Below, piece by piece: positions 18,429-28,150 of a stretch of 64,000 bases of DNA. The notes under the pieces are model-generated. The model was not told the origin of the DNA. It searched no databases and saw nothing but the letters and a program-made list of their open reading frames with translations. The position numbers and the translations under genes were made by a program. The stretch's first letter is position 1. Each line of letters starts with the position of its first letter. This DNA is from an uncultured Sphingomonadaceae bacterium (lineage in GTDB: Bacteria > Pseudomonadota > Alphaproteobacteria > Sphingomonadales > Sphingomonadaceae), in contig CAIQHF010000022.1 in the NCBI GenBank assembly GCA_903871605.1, positions 62,001-126,000 of the forward strand. The letters are read 5' to 3'.

Positions 18429-20066
18429 TCAGCCGCCGAGATTGTCGGTGCGCCGGATGAACCCGGCGACGCTGTCGTGCAGTTCCTTGAGCGACTGCTC
18501 ATGCGCATAGACCATGTGGCCCGACTGATAATAATGATATTCGATATTGGCCTGCAGCTTGGCCGGGATCGGCAGATGGTGCATCTCGTACCAACCTTCG
18601 TAGAAGGGCGTGGCCAGATCGTAATAGCCGCCGTTGACCATCACCTTGAGCTGCGGATTATATTTCATGGCGGATGCGATGTCGGGCATCACGTTGACCG
18701 GACCGGGGAAAGCCATCGGCATACCCGGCTGCTTGTGCGTGAAGCTCCAATCCTTGCCGATGTCGATCTCGGGCTTGTAGACCTTGTCCTCGCCGAATTT
18801 GAGATCCTTGCGGACATAGTCGTTGAACGCCGAGACATAGGCCGAGCCGATCGCCGCCGATTGCGGATCATAGTCGGCGGTCTTGGAGAGCGGGTCCATG
18901 TCGGGGCCCGAGAAGCGCGTGTCGAGCCGGCCGGTGGTGAGCCCGGCGCTGTCCTGCAACTCCTTCGAGAACATCCCGCCATCGATACGCAGATGCGCCT
19001 TGAGGATATAGGCGGCGGGCAGACCGGTATATTGGGCAAGCTTGTCGGCGACCGCGCGCTCCTGCGCCGGATCGAGCTCGGCGCCCATCTGGAGCGCCTG
19101 CGCATAATCGGTGTTGGCGAAATGCTCGACCTCGGCGAGGAAGGGTTCGATCGTCGCCGTCCGCCCGCCGGGCAAGGTGTTGTGATACCAGGCGGTCGCC
19201 GCATAGGTAGGCAGCGTCGTGACATAGGCCTCGTCCGAGCCCGGATTGGTTTCGGGTCCGTCGGCCGAGAGGTCGAAATTGAGGATCTGCGACAGCAGGA
19301 TCACGCCGTTGAAATCGATGTCGTCGCCGGTCTCGAGCTCGTTGACCACGACCGCCGAGCGCGGCGTCCCATAGCTCTCGCCGAACAGATATTTTGGCGA
19401 ATTCCAGCGGCCATATTTGGACAGGAAGCCCTTGATGAACTCGCTGAACGCGTGCGCGTCGGCGTCGACGCCGAGAAAGGCCTTCTCCTTGTCCTTGCCC
19501 GCGATCCGGCTGAACCCGGTGCCGGGCGCGTCGATGAAAACGAGATCGGAGGCGTCGAGCAGGCTGTAGGCATTGTCGACGGTGCGATAGGGTGCCGCCG
19601 GCGTGTGGCTGTCATCGGCGGTGACGACGCGGCGCGGGCCGAACGCCCCCATGTGCAGCCACACGGACGACGATCCCGGGCCGCCATTATAGAGAAAGGT
19701 GATCGGGCGATCGGCGGACGGCACGCCCTTCTTGAAATAGCCGACATAGAAGATCGAGGCTTCCGCCTTGGCGTTCTTCTTGTCGCCAAGATCGCTGTCC
19801 GACTGCTCGCGCCATGCCGCATCGTCCCAACCGTCGGGATGGACGATGATCGTCCCGGCAACCGCCTTATAGTCGATCTTGCGACCCTCGACGGCGACCG
19901 ATCCCGCTGTCTCGGAGGTCTCGGGGGCAAACAGAACGCCCTTGTCGGGCGCGGCGGTCGCGGCGTCGGGCTTCTTGCTTGGCGCGGGCGACGCCTTGGG
20001 AATGTCGGCGGCATGGAGCGCGCTCGCCAAAACGATCGAGCCGGAGAACAGCAACGCCTTCTTCAT
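18429..20066 (-). CDS. Peptidase S10 (serine carboxypeptidase) family, exported
   Basis: A 545-aa predicted periplasmic serine carboxypeptidase. Residues 1-20 (MKKALLFSGSIVLASALHAA) are a signal peptide, followed by a Pro/Ala/Lys-rich linker. S10 motifs are clear: YNGGPGSSSVWLHMGAFGPR (oxyanion region), FIDAPGTGFSR, LFGESYGTPRS with the nucleophile Ser near residue 229, and VMVNGGYYDLATPF plus SGHMVYAHEQSL supplying Asp and His. Bacterial members of this size are common in sphingomonads and probably release C-terminal residues from peptides during scavenging. It lies between the HI0933 gene and the efflux operon, all leftward. Confidence 0.9.
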   Translation of the reverse strand: MKKALLFSGSIVLASALHAADIPKASPAPSKKPDAATAAPDKGVLFAPETSETAGSVAVEGRKIDYKAVAGTIIVHPDGWDDAAWREQSDSDLGDKKNAKAEASIFYVGYFKKGVPSADRPITFLYNGGPGSSSVWLHMGAFGPRRVVTADDSHTPAAPYRTVDNAYSLLDASDLVFIDAPGTGFSRIAGKDKEKAFLGVDADAHAFSEFIKGFLSKYGRWNSPKYLFGESYGTPRSAVVVNELETGDDIDFNGVILLSQILNFDLSADGPETNPGSDEAYVTTLPTYAATAWYHNTLPGGRTATIEPFLAEVEHFANTDYAQALQMGAELDPAQERAVADKLAQYTGLPAAYILKAHLRIDGGMFSKELQDSAGLTTGRLDTRFSGPDMDPLSKTADYDPQSAAIGSAYVSAFNDYVRKDLKFGEDKVYKPEIDIGKDWSFTHKQPGMPMAFPGPVNVMPDIASAMKYNPQLKVMVNGGYYDLATPFYEGWYEMHHLPIPAKLQANIEYHYYQSGHMVYAHEQSLKELHDSVAGFIRRTDNLGG

Positions 20067-20155
20067 CGAAATCCCCTTCGAGAACGTGTATCACCCCGCC
20101 AACACGCTAAACGTGCGGGCGCGCGCGCAGCAAGGGATTTCCGCCGGTCGCGGGC

Positions 20156-21550
20156 TCAGCCGGCGACGCCGCCCAAAGCGCGAACGCTATCCACCGCGGT
20201 GGTGAGCTGGCGCGTCTGCAGATCGAGCAACGCGCGCTCGGCATCGAGCGCCGCGGTCTGCGCGGTCACCACCTCGAGATAGTCCGAGGCGCCGTCACGG
20301 TAGCGGATCAGCGCAAGATCGCGCGTCTTGTCCGCAGAGTTCGCCGCATCCTTCTGGTCGCGCGTTTCCTGGACGAGATCGCGCCCGAGCGCGAGATCAT
20401 CCTCGACCTCGCGAAATGCGGTCAGCACGGTCTGCTTATAGTCGGCAGCGGCTTCGTTGAACTGCGCGCGCGCGATCCGCACGCGCGACAGGCGCGCACC
20501 GCCGTCGAAGATGTTGAAAGCCAGAGAGGCCGGCCCGAGCGCCCAGAAGCTGCTCGCCGCGCTCAGCAAATTGGGGCCCGTCGTCTCGCCACCGGCGCTT
20601 CCGCCAAGCGACAGAGACGGATAGAGCGCTGCGCGCGCGACGCCGATGCGGGCGTTGGCGGCGAATACGCGGCGTTCGGCAGCGTCGATGTCCGGACGGC
20701 GCTGAAGCAGCGTCGAGGGCGTGCCCGACGGGAAGGACGGCGCCTTGGTCTGGCGCGCATCGGGGGCGATCGTGAAGCTCGACGCGGGCTCACCGATGAG
20801 CGCGGCGACCGCATGTTCGTATGCCGCGCGCTGCTGGCGGACCTCGGACACCTCGGCACGCGCGGTAGCGAGCTGCGTGCGCGCGCGGCTGGTATCCAGG
20901 CCCGAGGCGACGCCGCCCTCGTGGCGCGTGATCGTCAGATCGTAGGCGCGCTGATAGGCCTGGACGGTCTGCGCGAGCAGTTCGGCGCGCGCGTCGAGCC
21001 CCCGCATCTGGAAATAGGCGGTGGCAAGACTGGCCTGGAGGCCGAGACGGATGCCCGCGACATCGGCGGCACTCGCCGCCGCGTCCGCGCGGTTGGCGCG
21101 GATCGAGTTGCGCACCCGCCCGAACAGATCGATCTCCCAGGAAAGCGACGCGCCGACCTGATATTCATTGTAGGTGACCGAGGAGCCGGTCGTCAGCGGT
21201 CGGTTGGCGGGCACGCGATCGCGCGATGCATTGCCGACCGCATCGACCTGCGGGAATAGGTCCGCCCGCGCCTCGTGCAGCGCGCCGACGGCTTCGTCGT
21301 AGCGCGCGACCGCCGCGGCAAGCGAGGGATTGGCGGCCTCGATCCGCGCCTCGAGCCCGGTCAGCACGGGATCACCGAACGCCGTCCACCATGCAGCCGG
21401 CGCGGCGTCGGCTGCGGGCGCCGCCGTCGTCCACCCCGTCGGGACCTCCATATAGGTCGAGGAGACCGCGACGCTGGGCCGGTGATAGTCAGGCGCCAGC
21501 GAGCAGCCCGACAGCAGCAGCGCGGCAAAGAGCGCCTTACTGCTTGGCAT
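20156..21550 (-). CDS. RND efflux outer membrane factor, NodT/OprM family lipoprotein
   Basis: The outer-membrane channel of a tripartite efflux pump, 464 aa. A lipoprotein signal peptide ends in the lipobox LLSGC (Cys near residue 15), followed by SLAPDYHRPSV, the typical NodT start. Two TolC-like helical repeats follow: ARYDEAVGALHEARADLFPQVDA ... DLFGRVRNSIRANRADAAAS, and RPDIDAAERRVFAANARIGVARAALYPSLSLGGSAG. ATG 21550 is used because it gives this lipoprotein leader; the track start at 21601 lies further inside the upstream gene. It overlaps the membrane-fusion gene by 14 bp and is last in the operon RND-MFP-OMF. Confidence 0.9.
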   Translation of the reverse strand: MPSSKALFAALLLSGCSLAPDYHRPSVAVSSTYMEVPTGWTTAAPAADAAPAAWWTAFGDPVLTGLEARIEAANPSLAAAVARYDEAVGALHEARADLFPQVDAVGNASRDRVPANRPLTTGSSVTYNEYQVGASLSWEIDLFGRVRNSIRANRADAAASAADVAGIRLGLQASLATAYFQMRGLDARAELLAQTVQAYQRAYDLTITRHEGGVASGLDTSRARTQLATARAEVSEVRQQRAAYEHAVAALIGEPASSFTIAPDARQTKAPSFPSGTPSTLLQRRPDIDAAERRVFAANARIGVARAALYPSLSLGGSAGGETTGPNLLSAASSFWALGPASLAFNIFDGGARLSRVRIARAQFNEAAADYKQTVLTAFREVEDDLALGRDLVQETRDQKDAANSADKTRDLALIRYRDGASDYLEVVTAQTAALDAERALLDLQTRQLTTAVDSVRALGGVAG

Positions 21551-22730
21551 CGGGGCCTGCCTTGGCATTGCCGGGCGACGCGATCCGCACCGGATCGCCA
21601 TTAGCGATCGCGTCGGGCGGGCTGTCGATCACGCGATCGGCCCGCGTCAGGCCGGCCGTCACCTCGAGCGTGTCGCCCAGGTCGCGTCCGATCTTGATCG
21701 CGTGCAGCTTCACCTTGTTGCCGGGCCCGGCGACCGCCACGAGCGTGCCGTCGCTGCGATAGAGCACCGCGCTCGCCGGGATGACGACGGAACCCGACGT
21801 GCCGGTGATCGGGAAGCGGACCTGCGCATAGGCGCCGGGCTTGAGCGCGCGATCGGGATTCGCCGCCTGGAGCTCGACGAGCACCGAGCCCGATTGCTGG
21901 TCGACCGCGCCCGCGGCACGCGTCAGCTCGGCGTCGAAGCTGCGCCCCGGATATTCCGGGAGCGTCAGCGTGACATGAAGGCCGGGATGGATCTCGGCCG
22001 AATAGGCCTGCGGGACGCGAACATAGATGCGCATCCGGCTGACATCGGAGACGGTGAAGAGCGGCTGATCGGCGGCGCTGCCGGCGGTGACCAGCTGGCC
22101 GATCTGAGTCGAACGACTGGTGACGACGCCCGAGAACGGCGCGACCAGCCGGGTGAACCCGGTCAGCGCGCTCAACCGGCCGACATTGGCAGCGGCGGCG
22201 TTGGTCAGCGCCTTCTTGGCGGCGAGATCGCCCTGCTTCTCGTCCGACTCCTGTTTCGAGACGGCATCCTTCTGAAGCAGCGTCGACCAGCGTGTCGCGG
22301 TCGTATCGGCGAGGTTCTGATTGGCCTTGGCGGTCTCGAGATCGGCACGGGCCGCGACGAGCTGCTGCTGCACCTCGGGCGCATCGATCGTCGCGAGCAC
22401 CTGCCCGGCTTTCACCGGCGAGCCGATGTCGACATACCATTTGCTGACATAGCCGTTCGTCCGCGCGTATATCGGCGCGCTGTTGAGCGCCTGCACATTG
22501 CCGGGAAGCACCAGCGAATTGCTGTCGGGCTCGCCGCCGGGCATCACCACCGAGACGGTCTCTGTCGCCTGATCCTGCGTCCAGCTGGCGAGCTGGTGGT
22601 CGGCATGGCGGCGCGACAATATGCCCCACGCCACGAGCAGCAGCGCGACGACGACCGCGATGATGCCGATCCTCTTCAGCAGACGATTGTCCACGGGCGG
22701 GACCTGCTCGCCATGGGTGGCGTCATGCAT
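21537..22730 (-). CDS. RND efflux periplasmic adaptor (membrane fusion protein)
   Basis: A 397-aa HlyD/AcrA-type adaptor. An N-terminal membrane anchor (RIGIIAVVVALLLVAWGIL, residues 20-38) precedes the barrel-sandwich lipoyl-like halves (APIYARTNGYVSKWYVDIGSPVKAGQVLATIDAPE and TRLVAPFSGVVTSRSTQIGQLV), an alpha-hairpin between them, and beta-barrel and membrane-proximal domains (VVIPASAVLYRSDGTLVAVAG). It bridges the inner-membrane RND pump and the outer-membrane channel encoded on either side. The start overlaps the end of the RND gene by 8 bp, implying translational coupling. Substrate cannot be predicted; the set resembles the MdtABC/BpeEF-type drug pumps with a single RND subunit. Confidence 0.9.
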   Translation of the reverse strand: MHDATHGEQVPPVDNRLLKRIGIIAVVVALLLVAWGILSRRHADHQLASWTQDQATETVSVVMPGGEPDSNSLVLPGNVQALNSAPIYARTNGYVSKWYVDIGSPVKAGQVLATIDAPEVQQQLVAARADLETAKANQNLADTTATRWSTLLQKDAVSKQESDEKQGDLAAKKALTNAAAANVGRLSALTGFTRLVAPFSGVVTSRSTQIGQLVTAGSAADQPLFTVSDVSRMRIYVRVPQAYSAEIHPGLHVTLTLPEYPGRSFDAELTRAAGAVDQQSGSVLVELQAANPDRALKPGAYAQVRFPITGTSGSVVIPASAVLYRSDGTLVAVAGPGNKVKLHAIKIGRDLGDTLEVTAGLTRADRVIDSPPDAIANGDPVRIASPGNAKAGPDAKQ

Positions 22731-25700
22731 GGGCTTCCTCCAAGCGGGCGGCGGGGACGGGCCGGCCCTTGCGGTGCGCGACGCTGAACACGACGGGCAC
22801 GAACATCAATGTTGCAAAAGTGGCGACGAGCAGGCCGCCGATGACCGCGCGACCAAGCGGCGCATTCTGTTCGCCGCCCTCGCCCAGCCCCAGCGCCATG
22901 GGCAACATGCCGATCACCATCGCGAGCGCGGTCATCAGCACCGGGCGAAAGCGGGTAACGCCCGCCTCGAACGCGGCCTTGGTCGCGTCGCCCAGCTCCT
23001 CGAGCTTCTCGCGGGCGAAGCTCACCACCAGGATCGAGTTGGCGGTGGCGACGCCCATGCACATGATCGCACCGATCAGCGCGGGCACCGACAGCTGCGT
23101 GCCCGTCAGGAACAGCATCCAGACGATCCCGGCGATCGCGCCAGGCAGCGCGGTGATGATCACGAACGGATCGAGCCAGCTCTGGAAGTTGACGACGATC
23201 AGCAGGTAGATCAGCACGATCGCGCCGAGCAGGCCGAAGAAGAGGCCGGAGAAGGCGACGTTCATCGTCGCATATTGGCCGCGCAACGTGACCGTCGTGC
23301 CCTTGGGCGCCTGCGCCTTCATGTCCTTCAGCATCGCGTTGATGTCGGCGCCGACCGCGCCGAGATCGCGGCCCGCCGGCGTCGCATAGATGTCGACGAG
23401 CGGCTGGATGTTGTAGTGGCTCACCACGACATTGGCGTTGTCCCGGCTGAGCGTTGCGACGCCGCCGAGCACCTGCGAGGCCGTGCTGCCCGATCCCGTG
23501 ACGGGGATGTTGTTGAGATCGTTCAGATTGCGGATGCGATATTCGGGCGACTGCGCGACGACGGGATAGGACACGCCGTTTTCCGGGTTCACGAAATAGA
23601 CCGGCGCGGTCTGCGACGTGCCCGCGAGCGCGTTGGCGACGCTGTTGGTGACGTCGCGTTCGGTGAGGCCATATTGGCCGATCCGCGTGCGATCGACATT
23701 GACGTGAAGCTGCGGCAGGCTCGACGACTGTTCGATACGGCCATCGGCGGCGCCCGGTATCGTCTTCAGCCGGCGCAGTATCTTCTGCGCATAGGCCATG
23801 TTCGCCTTGCCGTCCTTGCCGGCGACCTGGATGTCGATCGGCGCAGGCGCGCCGAAGTTCAGGATCTGGCTGGTGATGTCGGCAGGCAGGAAGGCGAAGT
23901 CGGTGCCCGGGAAATAGCGCGTCAACTGCTCGCGCATCGCCTTGATATAGTCGGCAGTCGGCTTGTGGCCTTCGCCCAGCGTGATCAGGATGTCGCCATC
24001 CTGCGAACCGACCGTTCCCGAATTATTATAGACCGTGTTGATGCCCGATACGGGCAGCCCGATATTGTCGACCACCGTGACCAGCTCGGACGGCGGGATG
24101 ATCTGCTTGATCCGGCGCTGGATCCGGTCGAATTCGGCCGCCGTGTCTTCGATGCGGGATCCCACCGGCGCACGGACGTGCAGCGTGATCTGGCCGGCAT
24201 CGATGCTGGGGAAGAAGTTGCGCCCGAGGAATGGCACCAGCAGGAACGACAGCGCGACGCAGACGAGGAAACCGATCGCGAAGACCTTGCGGGCATTGAG
24301 CGCGGTCTCGAGCAATCGGCCGTAGCCGGCACGCAGGCGTTCGAACCGGCGCTCGAAGCCGCGCTGGAACCGCACCAGCGGGTTGGAGGTCTCGGCACGC
24401 TCGTGCATGTCCGTATGCGGCTTGAGCAGATACATCGCCATCGTCGGCACGAGCGTGCGCGACAGCACGAACGAGCCGATCATCGCGAACACCACCGACA
24501 GCGCCAGCGGCACGAACAGGAAGCCCGCGATGCCCGGCAGGAAGAACATCGGCACGAACACGATGCAGATGCACAGCAGCGAGACGAACGCCGGGGTGAC
24601 GATCTGCGCGGCGCCGTCGAGGATCGCCTGGATGACCCCCTTCTTCTGCTCGAGATGATAGGTGATGCTCTCGATCGTCACCGTCGCATCGTCGACGAGG
24701 ATCCCGACCGCGAGGCTGAGCCCGCCCAGCGTCATCGTGTTGAGCGTGTTGCCGGTCGCCCCCAGGCAGATGATCGCGAAGAGGATGGCGAGCGGGATCG
24801 AGATCGCGATGATGACGGTCGAGCGCCACGATCCCAGGAACAGCAGGATCATCACCGAAGTGAGCGCGGCCGCGATCGCGCCCTCCTTGACCACGCCCGA
24901 GATCGCGGCGCGCACGAAGATCGACTGATCCCCGACCGGAAGCACCTTGAGCGACGACGGCAACGTCGCGGTCAGGCCGGGCAGCTTGTCCTTGACGCCC
25001 TGGACGATTGCCAGCGTCGACGTCGCGCCATTCTTGAGCACGGTCATCAGCACCGAACGCTTGCCGTCGACATGGACGATGTTCTGCTGCGGCGCCGATC
25101 CGTCGCGGACATGCGCCACGTCGCGCATATAGATCGTCGCGCCGCCGACCGTCTTGACCGGTAGATCGTTGAACGCCTCGACGGTGTCGGGCGTGTTGTT
25201 CAGCGCGACATTATACTGGAACGTGCCGATCTTGGCGAAGCCGACCGGGTTGATCTGATTCTGCGCGGCGATCGCGTTGCCCACATCCTGCGCGGACAGG
25301 CCCTTGGATTGCAGCGCCTGCGGATCGATATCGACCTGGACCTGGCGGGTCTTGCCGCCGGACGGCAGCGGCATCGCCGCACCGGGGACCGTCACCAGGC
25401 CCGGGCGGATCTGGTTCTGCGAGAGATCGAGCAGCTTCTGCTCGGACAGGCCCTGCCCGGATACGGCAAGCTGGAGGATCGGCACCGTCGATGCACTGTA
25501 GTTGAGGATCAGCGGCGGCGTGATCCCCGGCGGCATCTGCTTAAGCAGCGTCTGCGAAATCGCGGTGACCTGCGCGTTCGCGGTCTGGATGTTGGCGCTC
25601 GGCTGGAAATAGATCTTCACCACGCCGATACCCTGCATCGACTGGCTCTCGATATGCTCGATATCGTTGACCGTGGTAGTCAGCGCCTTCTCGAACGGGG

Positions 25701-25896
25701 TGATGATGCGGCCGGACATGTCGTCGGGCGACAGGCCCGAATATTGCCACGCGGTCGCGATCACCGGCACGCCGATATTGGGGAAGATATCGACCGGCGT
25801 GCGCGCGGCCTGCAGCACGCCGACGATCGCGATCAGGATCGCCATCACGATGAAGGTCAGCGGCCGGGCGAGGGCTATGCGGACGATGCCGTTCAT
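22723..25896 (-). CDS. RND family efflux permease (AcrB/MMPL-like)
   Basis: A 1057-aa proton-driven inner-membrane transporter. The N-terminal helix (LARPLTFIVMAILIAIVGVLQAARTPVDIFPNIGVPVIATAWQYSGLSPDDM) is of HAE-1 type. Two large periplasmic domains alternate with 12 predicted TM helices. TM4 contains the proton-relay aspartates in the LAVGILVDDATVTIE segment, and GRNFFPSIDAGQITLHVRAP marks the second half. Its length is normal. It is first in the leftward operon with adaptor and outer-membrane genes, and its start is divergent from a LysR-type regulator gene 178 bp away, the usual layout for a substrate-inducible pump. Confidence 0.92.
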   Translation of the reverse strand: MNGIVRIALARPLTFIVMAILIAIVGVLQAARTPVDIFPNIGVPVIATAWQYSGLSPDDMSGRIITPFEKALTTTVNDIEHIESQSMQGIGVVKIYFQPSANIQTANAQVTAISQTLLKQMPPGITPPLILNYSASTVPILQLAVSGQGLSEQKLLDLSQNQIRPGLVTVPGAAMPLPSGGKTRQVQVDIDPQALQSKGLSAQDVGNAIAAQNQINPVGFAKIGTFQYNVALNNTPDTVEAFNDLPVKTVGGATIYMRDVAHVRDGSAPQQNIVHVDGKRSVLMTVLKNGATSTLAIVQGVKDKLPGLTATLPSSLKVLPVGDQSIFVRAAISGVVKEGAIAAALTSVMILLFLGSWRSTVIIAISIPLAILFAIICLGATGNTLNTMTLGGLSLAVGILVDDATVTIESITYHLEQKKGVIQAILDGAAQIVTPAFVSLLCICIVFVPMFFLPGIAGFLFVPLALSVVFAMIGSFVLSRTLVPTMAMYLLKPHTDMHERAETSNPLVRFQRGFERRFERLRAGYGRLLETALNARKVFAIGFLVCVALSFLLVPFLGRNFFPSIDAGQITLHVRAPVGSRIEDTAAEFDRIQRRIKQIIPPSELVTVVDNIGLPVSGINTVYNNSGTVGSQDGDILITLGEGHKPTADYIKAMREQLTRYFPGTDFAFLPADITSQILNFGAPAPIDIQVAGKDGKANMAYAQKILRRLKTIPGAADGRIEQSSSLPQLHVNVDRTRIGQYGLTERDVTNSVANALAGTSQTAPVYFVNPENGVSYPVVAQSPEYRIRNLNDLNNIPVTGSGSTASQVLGGVATLSRDNANVVVSHYNIQPLVDIYATPAGRDLGAVGADINAMLKDMKAQAPKGTTVTLRGQYATMNVAFSGLFFGLLGAIVLIYLLIVVNFQSWLDPFVIITALPGAIAGIVWMLFLTGTQLSVPALIGAIMCMGVATANSILVVSFAREKLEELGDATKAAFEAGVTRFRPVLMTALAMVIGMLPMALGLGEGGEQNAPLGRAVIGGLLVATFATLMFVPVVFSVAHRKGRPVPAARLEEAHA

Positions 25897-26052
25897 CGCT
25901 TTACTCTTTCAACATCGGCGAGGCCCGCAAGCGGCCGGGCAGGATACCGAGCCTCGCACTCAAACCGCTGAGGGGGTGCGGGGAAGCGAGGCTCGGCAAG
26001 GCGGCTTCTGCGCCGCAGTGCAGCGCGGGTCCAGTATGGATTTGCGCTCGAT

Positions 26053-26075
26053 TGATACGTATAACATATCGATCA
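26053..26075. promoter_or_regulatory. Candidate LysR operator between efflux operon and regulator gene
   Basis: A 23-bp dyad with the pattern TGAT-N3-TAT-N3-ATA-N3-ATCA, containing T-N11-A cores, ends on the A of the LysR start codon. It is an AT-rich patch in an otherwise GC-rich 178-bp divergent spacer. Position suggests autoregulation plus control of the pump; the binding protein is inferred. Confidence 0.45.
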
Positions 26076-27001
26076 TGGAACTCCGTCACCTCCGATATTT
26101 CGTGCGCGTCGCAAGCGAGCTGCATTTCGGTCGTGCCGCGGAGCAGCTGGGAATCTCGCAGCCGCCACTCAGCCAACAGATCAGGCAGCTGGAGGTCGAG
26201 CTCGGCGTGCAGCTGTTCGAACGATCGAGCCGGCGCGTGCGCCTGACGGTCGCCGGCCGCTTGTTTCTCGACGAGGCGAGGGCGACGCTCGAGCGCGCCG
26301 AGCACGCGATCAGCGTCACGCGCCGCGCCGCGAGAGGAGAGCTTGGCGAGCTCAGCTTCGGGCTTTCGGCGTCGGCGCTGTTCACGCCGATCTTCGCCGA
26401 TGCGCTCACGACCTTCCGGCGGCGCTATCCCGATGTCCATCTCGACCTGACGGAACGCGCCTTGACCGCGCAGCGCGAGGCGGTGGCTGCGGGAACGCTC
26501 GACATCGGCCTGGTCCGCAGCGGCCGTCGGCTCGTCCTGCCGCCGGACGTCTCGGCGACGGCGTTGGCGACCGATCGCATGTATGTCGCGATGCGTATCG
26601 ACCATCGGCTGGCATCGACCGACACGGTCATCGACGTCGCCGAGCTCGCCGACGAGCCGATGGTCCACTACCCCTATGACTTCGAGGGTTTCCAGGAGGA
26701 CTTGCACCGCCTGTTCGGCAACGCCGGGCTGCGGCCGCGGATCGTGCAGGAGGCGCACGAAATGTCGACGCTGCTCGGGCTGGTCTCGGCCGGGCTGGGC
26801 ATCACCGTGCTTCCCGCCTCGCTGCGCCGATTGCACATTGCCAACCTTCATTATCGTGAGATCGGCGGCGACGATGCGCTCAGCCGGATGTGGTTGATCC
26901 GCAATGTCGTTCGCCCCCGCCCGACCGCGCTCGCCTTTCTCGACCTCATCCTCCCGCACGGGCAGACGCTGCCCGATTCCGCGCCGCCCGAAACACGCTG
27001 A
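26075..27001 (+). CDS. LysR family transcriptional regulator of the divergent RND efflux operon
   Basis: A 308-aa LTTR. Residues 1-60 form the winged HTH: MELRHLRYFVRVASELHFGRAAEQLGISQPPLSQQIRQLEVELGVQLFERSSRRVRLTVAG, with the second helix QPPLSQQIRQLE conserved. After a linker helix, residues about 90-290 form the periplasmic-binding-protein-like effector domain (LGELSFGLSASALFTPIFADALTTFRRRYPDVHLDL). The ATG at 26075 is chosen over the track start at 25667, because the HTH begins immediately. Divergent placement relative to the RND operon argues that it controls that pump; the inducer is unknown. Confidence 0.9.
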   Translation: MELRHLRYFVRVASELHFGRAAEQLGISQPPLSQQIRQLEVELGVQLFERSSRRVRLTVAGRLFLDEARATLERAEHAISVTRRAARGELGELSFGLSASALFTPIFADALTTFRRRYPDVHLDLTERALTAQREAVAAGTLDIGLVRSGRRLVLPPDVSATALATDRMYVAMRIDHRLASTDTVIDVAELADEPMVHYPYDFEGFQEDLHRLFGNAGLRPRIVQEAHEMSTLLGLVSAGLGITVLPASLRRLHIANLHYREIGGDDALSRMWLIRNVVRPRPTALAFLDLILPHGQTLPDSAPPETR

Positions 27002-27043
27002 GGCGACTGTTCGGCCAGCGTGGGCGGTGCTAACCGCGCGAAG

Positions 27044-28150
27044 ATGACGCAGCCCGCCTCGATCGGCATCGTGATGCACGACTTTCCCCTGGGCGGCACC
27101 GAGCGGATCGCGCTGCGGCTCGCGCGCGGCTGGATCGGCCTGGGGGTGGCGGTCACCCTCTTTTGCGGCGATCGCCACGGGCCCTTGCTGGCCATGGTGC
27201 CGGACGGCGCGACGCTGGTCTGCGCCGATCCGCCCATCCCGCGCGGCCCGGGATCGCGCCTGCGTCTGGGCCGTGCAGCGGCAGGTTATTTTGCGGCGCA
27301 CCGCGTCGACGCCTTGTTCGTTCCGGGCAATTTCCATTGGGAGGTGGTGCCCGCCCTCGCCGCGATCCCGAAACGGCCGGCGATTGTCGCGCAGATCAGC
27401 TCGCCGCTCACGCTGCCACGGCGCGGGCGTCTGATGCAGTGGCGCTTCCGTCGCCGCATGCGTCGCCTGCTGGGCCAGGCCGACCGATTGATCGCCATGG
27501 ACGAGGCCGCCCGCGTCCGCGCCGATGCGATGATGGGCGCTGCAATGGCGCGGCGCATACCCCTGCCTGCGCTCGACGACGACGACGCGCGGCCGATGTC
27601 GGCCGCCACCGGGCGAACGATCCTCGCCGCGGGACGACTGATCCGTCAGAAGGGATTCGATCTGCTGATCGAGGCGTTCGCCGAGCTCGACGATCCGCTT
27701 GCGCGGCTGGTGATTGTCGGCAGTGGCCCCGAGGACGCGGCGCTCCACCGCCAGGTCGAGCGGCACGGGCTTGTCGGGCGCGTGACGCTCGCGGGCTATG
27801 CGCCCGATATCCGTCCCTATCTCGATTCCGCGCGCTGCTTCGTCCTACCCTCTCGCTTCGAAGGCTATGGCGCGGTGATCATCGAGGCGCTGGGTGCTGG
27901 CCGCCCGGTCATCGCGACCGCCTCGACCCCGGCGGTCGACGACGTGCTGACCACGCCCGAGCACGGCATCATCGTGCCGGTCGGCGACATCGGCGCGCTG
28001 ACCGCGGCGCTGCGCGCGCTGCTCGATCGCGCGGCGCCCGACCCCGACCGCCTCGCGCAGGCGGTCTCGGCCTATCGGATCGGTGGCGGCGGCAGCGCCT
28101 ATCTCGACGTCGTCGCCGAGGCGATGGCAGCGCGGGACGCGCGCCGATGA
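27044..28150 (+). CDS. GT4-family glycosyltransferase
   Basis: A 368-aa GT-B fold glycosyltransferase of family 4. The N-terminal half starts IGIVMHDFPLGGTERIALRLARGW, with the GGTER loop typical of acceptor-binding domains. The C-terminal donor domain contains ILAAGRLIRQKGFDLLIEAFAEL, LVIVGSGPEDAALHRQVERHGLVGRVTLAGYAPDI and the EX7E-like FVLPSRFEGYGAVIIEALGAGRPVIAT. The start ATG 27044 is used rather than the track's 27020. Its stop overlaps the next gene's start (ATGA). It probably adds a hexose to a surface glycan; sugar and acceptor are not predictable. Confidence 0.88.
   Translation: MTQPASIGIVMHDFPLGGTERIALRLARGWIGLGVAVTLFCGDRHGPLLAMVPDGATLVCADPPIPRGPGSRLRLGRAAAGYFAAHRVDALFVPGNFHWEVVPALAAIPKRPAIVAQISSPLTLPRRGRLMQWRFRRRMRRLLGQADRLIAMDEAARVRADAMMGAAMARRIPLPALDDDDARPMSAATGRTILAAGRLIRQKGFDLLIEAFAELDDPLARLVIVGSGPEDAALHRQVERHGLVGRVTLAGYAPDIRPYLDSARCFVLPSRFEGYGAVIIEALGAGRPVIATASTPAVDDVLTTPEHGIIVPVGDIGALTAALRALLDRAAPDPDRLAQAVSAYRIGGGGSAYLDVVAEAMAARDARR

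Noticed and set aside
18477-20282. 601-aa plus-strand ORF opposite the S10 peptidase
   Set aside because: Antisense to an intact secreted peptidase; composition is that of a reverse-frame shadow.
22621-25164. 847-aa plus-strand ORF opposite the RND permease
   Set aside because: It is exactly antisense to a clear RND transporter and is extremely rich in Arg/Asp/His/Gly with no family features; long shadow ORFs are expected at this GC content.
25901-27766. 621-aa minus-strand ORF across the LysR gene
   Set aside because: It would overlap the LysR gene and the following glycosyltransferase antisense, and has no domain.
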